Positions 6,689 to 15,930 of a stretch of DNA of 34,497 bases are shown here, in pieces; the stretch's first letter is position 1, and every line of letters begins with the position of its first letter. Where the stretch lies: positions 1 to 34,497 of the forward strand of contig JANYDD010000040.1 of assembly GCA_025359945.1 (NCBI GenBank). The letters are read 5' to 3'. Source of the stretch: Bdellovibrio sp. GTDB taxonomy: Bacteria; Bdellovibrionota; Bdellovibrionia; Bdellovibrionales; Bdellovibrionaceae. The notes under the pieces are model-generated. The model was not told the DNA's origin, did no database searches, and worked only from the letters and a program-made list of their open reading frames with translations. Made by a program: the position numbers and the translations under genes.

Positions 6689-9256
6689 CTAAAAAGGCGA
6701 ACCAATCGAGAATTGAAAGACGTTCGAGTTTGGCGACTGATCCGAGTATCGCATCGGAAATCCCCATTCAAATCGCAAGGGGCCCAAGGGGGAAAACCAG
6801 CGAATGCCAAATCCAATATCCGAATAGAAGTTGCCGGGCTTGATATCATCCTCGGCCTGACCCACGTCGTAAAAAGTGACGCCCTTGATCTGTGCTTCAT
6901 TGATCAACGGAAATTCTATTTCCATTTGATACAAAAGTTGTCTTCGACCGCCCACAGGCTTGGTTGCAAGTATGGTTGCTTTTTCTTCTGAAAATTCTGG
7001 AACTGTTGCTCCGGGCTTGATTGCGCGTAAACGATTAAAAGTAGCTCCCGACAGTCTGGTTTTACCGACTCTCATAAAATCATAGCCGCGCAAAGTGTAG
7101 GGTCCACCTAAAAGAAACAGTTCGTTAAACGGAGGATCTCCACCACCAATCGTTGAATCAATCGCCGAGTAGTTAAAATTATTTCTCCACACCACATCCC
7201 AAAACAATTTTTTAAAGTACTTCGCACTGTTGATGGCTTTGGCATATTTCAAACTACCACCGATCCCTGCGTATTCGTAGGAGGTCGATAGGTACATCCC
7301 TTTACTTGGAGAAAAACGATCGTTTCGCTTGTCGTATTCCAAACTGGCGGTCAAAGAACTAGATTCGCCTCTGGCTGTCGACAGCGGAAATAGCTCAAGG
7401 TCAGTCACCAGGTACTGATTTCCACTAGCATCTACATCTGTATAAGGGTTCAATTGTATAATTTCGTATTTGTATCTTAATGAACCAACTATGTTTTCCG
7501 TGATCGGATGTCCAAAACGGATGGCGGTTCCAGCTCTGTCCTCGCGATAGTCCAAGCGCTGATTCTGGCTTTTAAAAATATCAGCGCCAAACTTCCAGTC
7601 GGTGTCAAACAAGTAAGGTTCAGCAAAACCCAAACTGTATTCGCTTAAATCACGGCTAAGACGAATACTTGCACTTAAATTTTGGCCACGGCCTAGAAAA
7701 TTGCTTTCGGTCACTTGACCTTGCAAACTAAATAACGAGTAGCTGCCATAGCCTGCACCCAAATTAATACTTCCAGTATTTCGCTCTTTCACCACGATAT
7801 CTAAATTCAACAAATCTGGATTGTTCAGAGGGGTCGATTGCTTAAAACTGACGTCTTCAAAAAATCCCAATCGCGTAATATTCTCCACGGATTGACGTCG
7901 ACGAGTTTCGTTATAGAGGTCGCCTTCGAAAATTTTCAACTCGCGACGAACCACTTTGTCGCGCGTGCGGTGGTTGCCAACAACATTAAAACGGCCAAAA
8001 TAAACTTTGTGACCTTTATCAAAATCAAAAGTGATATCTACTTTACGTTCTTTGTCTTGATTGACAATTTTTGGAACAACGTTGGTAAACGCGTAACCCA
8101 AGTCGCCGTATTTTGCAGAAAGCTCGCTTAAGTCTTTTTGCAAAACCTCGTAAGAAAAAACTTTTCTTTTATTGATTTGCAAAGCCTGGCCAAGTTCTTC
8201 TTTTGAAAACAAAAGATCACCCGAGAAATCAATTTCACCTACATCGTATTGCTCGCCCTCTTCGACCGAATAAGTGATGTAGATACTTTTTTTATCCGGG
8301 GTCACATAAACTTGCGGCCTAGATATCTGGGCTTTTACGTACCCCTCGTTAAGGTATAGAAAGCGTAAGACTTGCGTATCGCGCTCGAGGGCCTCTTGTT
8401 TATAGGATCCCGAACTGGATAGCAGTGAAAAAAATCCTTCCTCTTGGACCGCCATCTTGGATTTTAATTCGTATTCTTTCAGTTTGTGATTTCCTAAAAC
8501 GGTGATCTGCTTTACTTTTACTTTGTCATTTTCCACAATTTTAAACTGAATTTTGACGGTCTCGTCTTTTTTTACGTCTGAAATTTGAGTTTCAATTTTA
8601 GCTAAATAATAACCCTTGTCCTCGTACATCTTTTGAATTTTATCGACGGCTTCTTTGAGTTTTCCTAAATTCAAAATTTCGTAGACTTTCAAACCCGAGT
8701 TTTCAAGAAGCTCGTCAGATTTAAGCTCGACGTTACCTTCAAAATTAATTTCAACAACCGAAGGCTTTTCGACGACTTGATAAATTAATTTTTGGCCATC
8801 TACGTAAACTTGAACGTCGTAGAAAAATCCAGTTTTAAAAAGCGCTTGAATGTCTTCTCGGACTAGGTCCGCAGATAAGGGTTTACCCGTGACAGTTTTT
8901 ATTTTGGCAGCGATGGCATCTGATTCGATTCGTTTTTGCCCGCGATAGAGGATCTCGGTGATTACAACGCCCGAGGCATTGCTGGGGATCTCGTCCAACT
9001 GCTTTTCAGAGTTCTGCTTAGGCACGGGCGCTTTTTTATAAATAACCGCGACATTTTTTTTCTTATTTTTAGGCGTTTGCGCCCGAGAGGAACTTGCAAA
9101 ACCCAAATGCAGCGTGACCATGACGATCGCCAACCAGGAATTTAAAATTAGTCCGCAAAAATAACGAATTTTTTTTCCATGGTTTTTTCCATGGTCTTTT
9201 CCATGGTCTTTTCCAAAAAAAGGCCAGGATATCGCGATGTTTTTCAAGCGTTGCAA
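6689..9256 (-). CDS. bamA: Outer membrane protein assembly factor BamA
   Basis: BamA (Omp85) inserts beta-barrel proteins into the outer membrane. The 855-residue protein has a signal peptide (hydrophobic segment about residues 35-55), POTRA domains through roughly residue 500, and a C-terminal barrel. The loop-6 motif appears as LRGYDF, and the chain ends in F, as an outer-membrane barrel should. The start is TTG at 9256, preceded by GAGGGG about nine bases upstream; no in-frame ATG lies before the signal peptide. The region before the signal peptide is unusually long and basic, with a repeated GKDHGKDHGKNHGK segment encoded by 12-bp repeats (9173-9214). It lies 82 bases after lolD and 92 before skp. 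Confidence 0.95.
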   Translation of the reverse strand: MQRLKNIAISWPFFGKDHGKDHGKNHGKKIRYFCGLILNSWLAIVMVTLHLGFASSSRAQTPKNKKKNVAVIYKKAPVPKQNSEKQLDEIPSNASGVVITEILYRGQKRIESDAIAAKIKTVTGKPLSADLVREDIQALFKTGFFYDVQVYVDGQKLIYQVVEKPSVVEINFEGNVELKSDELLENSGLKVYEILNLGKLKEAVDKIQKMYEDKGYYLAKIETQISDVKKDETVKIQFKIVENDKVKVKQITVLGNHKLKEYELKSKMAVQEEGFFSLLSSSGSYKQEALERDTQVLRFLYLNEGYVKAQISRPQVYVTPDKKSIYITYSVEEGEQYDVGEIDFSGDLLFSKEELGQALQINKRKVFSYEVLQKDLSELSAKYGDLGYAFTNVVPKIVNQDKERKVDITFDFDKGHKVYFGRFNVVGNHRTRDKVVRRELKIFEGDLYNETRRRQSVENITRLGFFEDVSFKQSTPLNNPDLLNLDIVVKERNTGSINLGAGYGSYSLFSLQGQVTESNFLGRGQNLSASIRLSRDLSEYSLGFAEPYLFDTDWKFGADIFKSQNQRLDYREDRAGTAIRFGHPITENIVGSLRYKYEIIQLNPYTDVDASGNQYLVTDLELFPLSTARGESSSLTASLEYDKRNDRFSPSKGMYLSTSYEYAGIGGSLKYAKAINSAKYFKKLFWDVVWRNNFNYSAIDSTIGGGDPPFNELFLLGGPYTLRGYDFMRVGKTRLSGATFNRLRAIKPGATVPEFSEEKATILATKPVGGRRQLLYQMEIEFPLINEAQIKGVTFYDVGQAEDDIKPGNFYSDIGFGIRWFSPLGPLRFEWGFPMRYSDQSPNSNVFQFSIGSPF
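9173..9214. repeat. 12-bp tandem repeat in the bamA leader
   Basis: The palindrome CCATGG recurs at 9177, 9189 and 9201 with a 12-base period, each separated by a T-rich spacer, and a fourth partial unit follows at 9213. On the coding strand the units read Gly-Lys-(Asp/Asn)-His, giving a His/Lys-rich stretch just before the BamA signal peptide. A 12-base unit keeps the reading frame if the copy number changes. Confidence 0.85.
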
Positions 9257-9338
9257 ATCTAATTACCCCTCATCATTGTGGCCGAAAAAGATCTTGAACT
9301 TAACTGCCGACAAACAACTTCGTCAAACAGGTAATCTT

Positions 9339-10025
9339 TTAAAATTGACCGTCAGTCATTTTCAGAACTTTCGAGAATTTTTTTGCAAACTGGGCATCGT
9401 GGGTAACTACGATAAGGGTAAGCCCCAGGGACTCTTTCAACTGAAAGAATAAATTTTGAATATTTTGTGAATTTGCCGAGTCCAAGTTACCCGTGGGTTC
9501 GTCAGCAAAAAGGACGCGCGGTTTTTGAATCAGCGCCCGGGCAATAGCAACGCGCTGCAATTCGCCGCCCGAAAGTTGGTGAGAATAATGATCGACACGA
9601 TGGCTCAAACCCAATTGGCCCAGCAGTTCCAAAGCTCGAGCGCGGGCTTCATTGACTGAAACTCCCGAAATCCTAGCAGGCAACATCACATTTTCAATGG
9701 CGTTGAATTCGGGGATCAAATGATGGAATTGAAAAACAAAACCCATCGTCAAGTTGCGAAAACGCGACAGTTTTTCATCGTCAAATTTTAAAACATCCAT
9801 TCCCTCAAAAAACAAAGACCCACTGCTGGGACGGTCCAGGGTTCCTAATATCTGCAGCAAAGTGCTTTTGCCGGCACCTGACGGCCCTACGATGCATACG
9901 GAATCCCCTGATTTAATTTGTAAGCTGATATTTTTTAAAATCGGTAGCGGCTGAGATTCGGTCCCAAAATTTTTGGAAACGTTTTGTGCATAAATCAGGC
10001 CTTGAGCTATATTTACAGAGTTCAT
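9339..10025 (-). CDS. lolD: Lipoprotein-releasing ABC transporter ATPase LolD
   Basis: LolD powers release of outer-membrane lipoproteins from the inner membrane to LolA. The 228-residue ABC ATPase has Walker A (GPSGAGKST), a Q-loop region (GFVFQFHHLIPEF), the signature LSGGELQR, Walker B (VLFADEPTGNLD) and the switch His (VVTHD). It overlaps the permease stop as ATGA, so ATPase and permease are coupled. MacB- and FtsE-type ATPases are close relatives, but pairing with a LolC/E-type permease and the bam-lpx setting support LolD. Confidence 0.93.
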   Translation of the reverse strand: MNSVNIAQGLIYAQNVSKNFGTESQPLPILKNISLQIKSGDSVCIVGPSGAGKSTLLQILGTLDRPSSGSLFFEGMDVLKFDDEKLSRFRNLTMGFVFQFHHLIPEFNAIENVMLPARISGVSVNEARARALELLGQLGLSHRVDHYSHQLSGGELQRVAIARALIQKPRVLFADEPTGNLDSANSQNIQNLFFQLKESLGLTLIVVTHDAQFAKKFSKVLKMTDGQF

Positions 10026-11275
10026 GCTTTCAATCCTTCAATCGGAGAAATCTCGGTCGCTTTGCGACTGGGAAACAGGGTAGCTAACCAACAAATTAAT
10101 AAAGTAGCTAATAAAATTTGAATTAAATCAATTCCCCGAAACGAGATATGAATCTGGTCGATCTTGTAAACACTGCCAGGAATCAGTCCGAATTGGCTTT
10201 CTAAAAAAGTAAAACCCAAACAAAAAATCCATCCCAAAAGAAACCCCGCCGCTGTTCCAAACATCCCAAAAATTAAACCCTGCAAGGAAAATATTTTTCG
10301 GATCTGTGATAAACTCATTCCTAATGCGCGAAGCAGAGAAATCTGAAAACTTTTTTTCGTCACGTTCACATACAAGGAAATAGTCACGTTAAAAGCAGCG
10401 GCAATAACGATGACAAAAATAATTAAAAAAATAATCGGCCGTTCGACCTCGATGGCTTCAAAAAGAACCTCGTTCAGTTCGCGCCAGTCCAAAATTCTGA
10501 ATTCAGAGCCAAGCTCACGCTGCAGTTTTTTTCCGACGTCCCTAGCTTGATCCGAATCCACGATTTTTAAAATAATCCCAGAATATCTAGTGCCCAGTTC
10601 AGCCAGCTGCTGCAGGCTTTTCTGAGGTAAAAAAATAAACCGCTGATTGTATTCAAAAGTCCCTAAATCCACTATTCCTTCGACTTTAAATTGCGCCAGT
10701 TTTCTTTTGAAAATATTGGGATCGATTTCATTCATCAATGGAAAAACTAACGAGTATTGCGACCCCACGCTCAGATGATATTTTTGCGCCAAGCCCTTGC
10801 CAATCACAGAGGATATCACTCCCGTTTCTGAAGGTAAATCAAAGCGTCCTTCAACTAATCTTTTTTCCATGGGCAAGGTCTTCAGCACTTGATCGGGCTG
10901 AATGCCTTGTAAAAATACGCCTTGCGTTTGCCCTTGATGCGCCATCACCGCTTCGACCCGTGCAAAACTAAATCCGCCTTGCACGGGTGCGATTTTTCTA
11001 ACTCGATCAAAAAATAAATCTGGAGCCTCGCGAAAGCCCCCTAACCGGATGATTTGCAGATCGCCAGAGGACGAAATGATATTGTCCTTTAACGTTTTCT
11101 CGAACCCGCTGACCACGGCCATCGACACCACCAGCGACGCCACCCCCAAGGTCAACCCCACCAGCGAGATCCATGTGTTAAGGTTAAGTTTCGCTCGCGC
11201 GGTTTCTTTCATCAGCAGCAGACTTAAACCAAAGTAAAACTGAAACTGGCGAAAGTTCTGACGCATTTTATTCAC
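10022..11275 (-). CDS. LolC/LolE-type lipoprotein-releasing permease
   Basis: This 417-residue inner-membrane protein has one transmembrane helix near the N-terminus (about residues 32-55), a periplasmic MacB_PCD-like domain, and a C-terminal FtsX region with three helices (about 275-300, 325-350 and 375-398), ending in FPSRKATEISPIEGLKA. This is the LolC/LolE layout, and length matches. It starts with GTG at 11275, overlapping the prfB stop as GTGA; an ATG lies three codons later. Only one such permease is present next to lolD, so it may form a homodimer (LolF-like), or a second copy may lie elsewhere. Confidence 0.9.
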   Translation of the reverse strand: MNKMRQNFRQFQFYFGLSLLLMKETARAKLNLNTWISLVGLTLGVASLVVSMAVVSGFEKTLKDNIISSSGDLQIIRLGGFREAPDLFFDRVRKIAPVQGGFSFARVEAVMAHQGQTQGVFLQGIQPDQVLKTLPMEKRLVEGRFDLPSETGVISSVIGKGLAQKYHLSVGSQYSLVFPLMNEIDPNIFKRKLAQFKVEGIVDLGTFEYNQRFIFLPQKSLQQLAELGTRYSGIILKIVDSDQARDVGKKLQRELGSEFRILDWRELNEVLFEAIEVERPIIFLIIFVIVIAAAFNVTISLYVNVTKKSFQISLLRALGMSLSQIRKIFSLQGLIFGMFGTAAGFLLGWIFCLGFTFLESQFGLIPGSVYKIDQIHISFRGIDLIQILLATLLICWLATLFPSRKATEISPIEGLKA

Positions 11276-12403
11276 GACAATTTCATCTGGTCAGTGACCT
11301 GAGCCTTTAAAAAAGATCGGATAAAGGGATCGACTTCGCCGTTCATCACGTCCTGAACTTGGCTGGTTTCAAAACCCGTTCGATGATCTTTTACCATTTG
11401 ATAGGGATGCATCACATACGATCTGATCTGCGAGCCCCATTCGTTGGCTTTTTTTGTGGATTCCAATTCGTTTTTTAATTGAGCTCGCTCTTCGAGTTCT
11501 TTTTCATAGAGCGCGGCTTTCAGCATTTTCATGGCCTGCGCCCGGTTTTGAACCTGACTGCGTTGATTCTGACACTGAACCACAATCCCCGAAGGCAAAT
11601 GCCGCATTCGGACCGCTGAATCCGTCTTGTTGACGTGCTGTCCGCCGGCGCCGCTAGATCGATAAGTTTCAACAACGATGTCTGCTGGGTTAACATCGAT
11701 TTTAATATTTTCATCGACCTCGGCCCAAACAAATACCGAGGCAAAACTAGTGTGGCGCCTGGCGTTTGAATCGAAGGGCGAAATTCTGACCAATCGATGC
11801 ACGCCAATTTCCGCTTTTAAAAAACCATAGGCATATGGTCCTTGAACTAGAAGAGTTGCTGACTTGATCCCGGCGCCTTCGCCGTCGCTCATCTCTAGAA
11901 TTTCCGTTCGAAAGCCCTGCTGTTCAGCGTAGCGCACGTACATTCTTAATAGCATCGAGGCCCAATCGCAGGCTTCGGTGCCGCCGGCCCCAGAATTAAT
12001 CGATAAGTAAGTATTGTTAGGATCGAGCTCGCCGCTGAGAACTTTTTTAATTTCTAATTCGCTGCCGGTTTTTTCAAGTTGTGCCAGTTCGGTTTTGACT
12101 TCTTGAAAGCTGGATTCATCATCGGCATCCAAGGCCATTGTTAACAAAACTTCGGCGTCCTGCAGTCGTTGATCAAAGCCTTGAAATTCTTGAAGGGCCC
12201 TTTCGATCATGACTTTTTCTTGATTCAGCTTTTGAAGCTTGCCTGGGTCGTTCCACACTTGCGGATTTTCTGAGGCCAAGATTAATTCTTGAAGTTTTTT
12301 TGTTTTTTGGTCCAGGTCAAAGATACCCCCGAAGCTCGGACCTTAATTTTCGCAAGGCCTCTAGACGCTTGTTGACTTCGTAACTTTCGGCGACCAAAGA
12401 CAT
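11272..12403 (-). CDS. prfB: Peptide chain release factor 2, with programmed +1 frameshift
   Basis: RF2 ends translation at UGA and UAA codons. The C-terminal part shows the stop-codon tripeptide SPF (VRISPFDSN) and the GGQ motif (SSGAGGQHVNKT). The gene begins at ATG 12403 with GGGAG upstream. Its first 28 codons end at an in-frame TGA (12319-12317) inside GGGGGTATCTTTGAC, the classic RF2 frameshift site: an internal Shine-Dalgarno-like GGGGG, the CTT slippery codon, then TGA C. Skipping one base continues the frame through GAC CTG GAC CAA to the stop at 11272, giving about 376 residues. Low RF2 favours the shift, so the gene autoregulates. It heads the envelope operon. Confidence 0.95.
12315..12331 (-). 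promoter_or_regulatory. prfB programmed +1 frameshift signal
   Basis: On the minus strand this reads CGGGGGTATCTTTGACC. The GGGGG (12330-12326) lies three bases before the CTT codon (12322-12320) that slips, and TGA (12319-12317) is the in-frame stop. Layout and spacing match the well-known E. coli prfB site. Reading frames before and after it join only through a +1 shift here. Confidence 0.95.
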
Positions 12404-12572
12404 AAAAACTCCCGTTCAAGAATAATTCTAATTCGTTATGGAAAATAATCACCTCAAGCAAGTAATTAATCTACTAAATTTTCAACGGATAAGGCTTTTT
12501 CAAAAATGTTTTCGCCAAAGCTTAGACTAGGTTTTCGTCCTAACGTGATTCGTCGAGCGAAAAGTTCAAGCC

Positions 12573-12601
12573 TTGTTGAATTGCTAGCGAGATCATAAAA
12601 T
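12573..12601 (+). promoter_or_regulatory. Sigma-70-like promoter of the lipoprotein gene
   Basis: TTGTTG (12573-12578) and TAAAAT (12596-12601) are separated by 17 bases, close to consensus, about 57 bases before the ATG at 12658. The divergent prfB operon must also start in this 254-base gap, but no convincing minus-strand promoter was picked out. Confidence 0.6.
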
Positions 12602-12657
12602 CTGAGGGATTGGATTCTTCTTTTCAATCACCAACTAAATAACACCATGGAGGAGTT

Positions 12658-13755
12658 ATGCACCTGAGACTGAAGTTCTTTTTGCTGGCGGCTTTGCTGC
12701 CCGCTTGTTTCGCTTTGACCGCCTGCACGCAAGCCGCCGGAGATGGGCAAACCCTGACTTACTCAGGCCCGGGATCGCACTATGTCGTCAACAGTGTCGG
12801 CAACACCTACACCATCAAAAAATTTGCCAATCCGACGGCAACAGCCACTGATTTTGTGGTCACTGCAACAGCTTTGGAAGTGTATGGTTATAAAAAATTT
12901 ACCGTAACTGCAATGACTGGCACTAGCGCACCCGCGGTGGGTTCGACCTTCTACGGTCTTGAAGTTCCCGGCTTTGCTCAGTTTATACAACCGATCAATA
13001 CAGCTGCCCCTGACCAAGTGATCGCATCTGTAATTTCGGGTTCTTGCCCCAAAGAAAATCTTGCTGCGAACTGGATTAAAGTGAAAACGGGAACCAATAC
13101 CAACATGTCGAATCCCTCGAGCGATATCTACGGAACCTTTCAGTATCTCACGACAGGAGTTGCAAGTTTGCCTTCGAAATACAATGTGAATGCACTCACA
13201 ACTTCCCTGGGAAGTCAGACATTTTCTTCGGCAACCTGTGCAAACGGAGTCATGTCGGTCGTCACTTCAGGGACTGATACAGCCACGATGTACTTAACCA
13301 ACAACGGTGGTGCCATTGTGAATACAAGTAACAATAGCGATTCGAATGCCGAATTTATTTTCGGAATGCCCGCGGCTGAACTTTCTGGGACGGACTTCAC
13401 AGCTACATATTCAGGATTTGTTTATATGGGAGGACAGTCATCGGGATCAAAACTTAAGCCTATTAAATTTACTTTGACTGGAACTTCGACCGGCATTACC
13501 GGAACTGGATATACTCTTTCAGATGTTTCGACCGACACGGTCAGTTCAGGTTCGGCCAGCTTAAATATTACAGCCATAAATACGCCAAGTAATGGTTTAA
13601 TGATCGGCACTTTAACCACTCCTTCAGGAACTTCTAAAGTAGCATGCATGGGCGTTTTTCATGCCAAAGGCTCGGATAAACAAATGATCAATTGCGCTGG
13701 GGTTGATCCTTCGGCGACCGCAAACTTGTTTAACTTTTTGTTGGTGTCTCGATAG
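12658..13755 (+). CDS. Predicted lipoprotein of unknown function
   Basis: The protein has 365 residues. A signal peptide is followed by a lipobox (LTAC, cysteine near residue 23), so it should be lipid-anchored. The mature part is rich in T, S, G, N and A, with alternating short hydrophobic stretches suggesting beta structure, and has a few scattered cysteines (for example SGSCPKE, SATCANG, KVACMG, INCAG) that may form disulfides. I do not recognise a family. The start is firm: GGAGG lies six bases before ATG. The gene stands alone between its own promoter and a strong terminator. Its threonine-rich composition differs from the neighbouring housekeeping genes. A surface or structural role is only a guess. 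Confidence 0.85.
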   Translation: MHLRLKFFLLAALLPACFALTACTQAAGDGQTLTYSGPGSHYVVNSVGNTYTIKKFANPTATATDFVVTATALEVYGYKKFTVTAMTGTSAPAVGSTFYGLEVPGFAQFIQPINTAAPDQVIASVISGSCPKENLAANWIKVKTGTNTNMSNPSSDIYGTFQYLTTGVASLPSKYNVNALTTSLGSQTFSSATCANGVMSVVTSGTDTATMYLTNNGGAIVNTSNNSDSNAEFIFGMPAAELSGTDFTATYSGFVYMGGQSSGSKLKPIKFTLTGTSTGITGTGYTLSDVSTDTVSSGSASLNITAINTPSNGLMIGTLTTPSGTSKVACMGVFHAKGSDKQMINCAGVDPSATANLFNFLLVSR

Positions 13756-13782
13756 TTCGAGATTGTATTTTTAAAGATTGCC

Positions 13783-13817
13783 AAAAAGCCCAAAAATATT
13801 TTTTGGGCTTTTTTTTT
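13783..13817. terminator. Bidirectional rho-independent terminator
   Basis: A perfect 14-bp stem (AAAAAGCCCAAAAA at 13783-13796 against TTTTTGGGCTTTTT at 13800-13813) has a three-base loop and is followed by a T-run to 13817 on the plus strand. The A-rich outer arm gives a short T-run on the minus strand too. It lies between the converging lipoprotein gene and mltD-like gene and probably ends both transcripts. Confidence 0.9.
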
Positions 13818-13844
13818 AATCTTTGATTGAGCTTCAGTGGGCAA

Positions 13845-15845
13845 TTACCGGGCGTGAGCTTGGGGGATCATCAATTGAACACCCACGAAAAGCTTTGAGG
13901 GGTTCACCCATCGATTCGCTTTTTGCAACTTCTGTAAAGACACTTGATATCGCTGAGCAATTAATTTTAGACTTTCACCCTTTCGGACAATATGAATTTT
14001 TCTAGCCTTTGCATCCGTCTTTCGATGAGACCTAAATGCCACCGATTCTTTTTTCTCACTGGCCTTTCTGATCACACTGCTAGGCATTGGTTTTTCGGAA
14101 CCGTCGGCCGGGATAATTAATTTATAACCCACTTTTAAAACTGATCGCCTGGTCAGGTTATTCACTTTTTGAATGGCCTGTACCGACACTCCGTATTTTT
14201 TAGCGATCGTTGATAAATTTTCACCCGACCTCACCACATGAGACAATCCATCTGAAGAAACCGCCGCCACTTGCTCGGTCACTATTTGGGCTGTTGGAGC
14301 TGGTGGGGCTGGTGGCGCCGCTGGAGCCGCGGCACCCGACACCACTAAGGGCGTGTTGATACTGGGGCTGACTTCGGGGTCTACAGGCAATCCTTCGTCT
14401 TTAGGAACTTTTAATTTCATCCCCAGGCGAAGCACTGCTCCACGACCAAGCTTATTCATTTTCCGAAGTTCCTTCACGGTGGAATCGTAATCCTCGGCGA
14501 TTGCAGACAAGGTATCGCCTGACTGAACGATATAATAAACTCCGTCTTTAGTTGTGATTTCAGTTTCTTTAGCCTTTTCTTGATCTTCGACTTTAGTCAC
14601 TGACGCGATACTGGCGGCCGCTGGATTAACTGACGCTACTTTAGCAGCAATTACAGGATTGGATTTCTTGTTGCTAGCCAATAGTGTGCTTCGCTGAGTT
14701 GACGGCAATCCCCGATCAGGCACTTGCAACTTTTGACCAATTCGTAATTTACGCCCCGATTTTAAATCGTTGGTGTCGCGCAGCCAAGCCACTGTCGTTT
14801 TAAATTTTCGTGCGATGGTGTAAAGGCTATCACCTTTGCGAATTTTGTAGGTTTCTGTTTCGCCGGCGTCAGCGATGTAAACCACTTGATCAACAAAACT
14901 TTTTTCAGCCGCGGCCAAAGCTACCTTTGTTTGTCCGACAGGCACTCGCAAATCCAAAACATTTCCTTTCAGTGGCGCGATCTCGCCGCGAAATTTTGGG
15001 TTGATTCTTTTAAGTTCGTCGTAATCCAACGACATTTCTTGGGCCAAGGTTTTTAAATTAACGGGCTTTTTTAATTGCACCAATTCAAATTCGATGGGTT
15101 TTTCATAATCGATTTCAGTGAAGCCATATTTCTCGGGATTTTTTCCAATGATCTTGGCGGCTAAAAATTTAGGAACGTAATTCACAGTTTCTTTTGGAAA
15201 TCGTTTCTTTCGCGCCAATTCCCAAAAATCGCGCGTCGAATTGCGAACAACTTCTTTTTTCACGCGGTTTTCGCCCACATTGTACGAGGCCATCGACAAG
15301 TACCAAGATCCAAAAACACTGTACAGTCCCTTGAAGTAATCGGCTGCAGCTTGAGTCGATAAAACCGGATCGCGGCGTTCATCGATCAACGGATTAATTT
15401 CCATTCCATAGCGTCTGGCAGTGCCTTTAATAAATTGCCAGTAACCAACGGCCGCTGCCCGACTTGTGGCTTTGGAACTAAAACCTGATTCAATCAACGC
15501 GACATAAATCAAATCCTCGGGCAGACCATTTTGGCGAAGAATTCTTTTCATCAATCCAGAATACCGTGTGGACCGGGCCAAATAGCGCTCCATATGCGGG
15601 CGCCCTTTACCTTGAAAATATTGAATCCATTGCTCTACTTTGGGATTTATTTCTACTGGGATTTGTTCAAGCTCCTGATCAGCAACTGCGGGGGGCTCGG
15701 GATCCGAAGTTCTAAAAGATGGGATTTCTTGGACCTTTGCGCCTAATGGGGCGCTGGTGGGCTGCGACTGATGGGCGCAAGAGGCCAAAATCACGGCCGT
15801 ACCAAACCATGAAAATGGGATAAAAAATAATTTCGAAAGCCTCAT
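13845..15845 (-). CDS. mltD: MltD-like membrane-bound lytic transglycosylase with four LysM repeats
   Basis: This enzyme cleaves peptidoglycan glycan strands to anhydromuropeptides. The 666-residue protein is a lipoprotein (lipobox LASC, Cys23). The transglycosylase domain covers about residues 85-245, with catalytic Glu119 in ALIESGF and the SLT-fold motifs AVGYWQF and MASYNVGENRV. Four LysM glycan-binding repeats follow at about 331-376, 436-481, 535-579 and 617-661, separated by Pro/Ala/Ser-rich linkers; E. coli MltD has two, so this is a long form. AGGAGTAAAG precedes the ATG. It lies 85 bases after the slt-like gene, in the same direction. Confidence 0.9.
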   Translation of the reverse strand: MRLSKLFFIPFSWFGTAVILASCAHQSQPTSAPLGAKVQEIPSFRTSDPEPPAVADQELEQIPVEINPKVEQWIQYFQGKGRPHMERYLARSTRYSGLMKRILRQNGLPEDLIYVALIESGFSSKATSRAAAVGYWQFIKGTARRYGMEINPLIDERRDPVLSTQAAADYFKGLYSVFGSWYLSMASYNVGENRVKKEVVRNSTRDFWELARKKRFPKETVNYVPKFLAAKIIGKNPEKYGFTEIDYEKPIEFELVQLKKPVNLKTLAQEMSLDYDELKRINPKFRGEIAPLKGNVLDLRVPVGQTKVALAAAEKSFVDQVVYIADAGETETYKIRKGDSLYTIARKFKTTVAWLRDTNDLKSGRKLRIGQKLQVPDRGLPSTQRSTLLASNKKSNPVIAAKVASVNPAAASIASVTKVEDQEKAKETEITTKDGVYYIVQSGDTLSAIAEDYDSTVKELRKMNKLGRGAVLRLGMKLKVPKDEGLPVDPEVSPSINTPLVVSGAAAPAAPPAPPAPTAQIVTEQVAAVSSDGLSHVVRSGENLSTIAKKYGVSVQAIQKVNNLTRRSVLKVGYKLIIPADGSEKPMPSSVIRKASEKKESVAFRSHRKTDAKARKIHIVRKGESLKLIAQRYQVSLQKLQKANRWVNPSKLFVGVQLMIPQAHAR

Positions 15846-15930
15846 CTTTACTCCTGTTCAGTCGTCGGTATCATCAGACTACCTAGAAACAAAAAAAGCT
15901 TCAATTAAAGTTGCAGAAATTAGCGATTTT

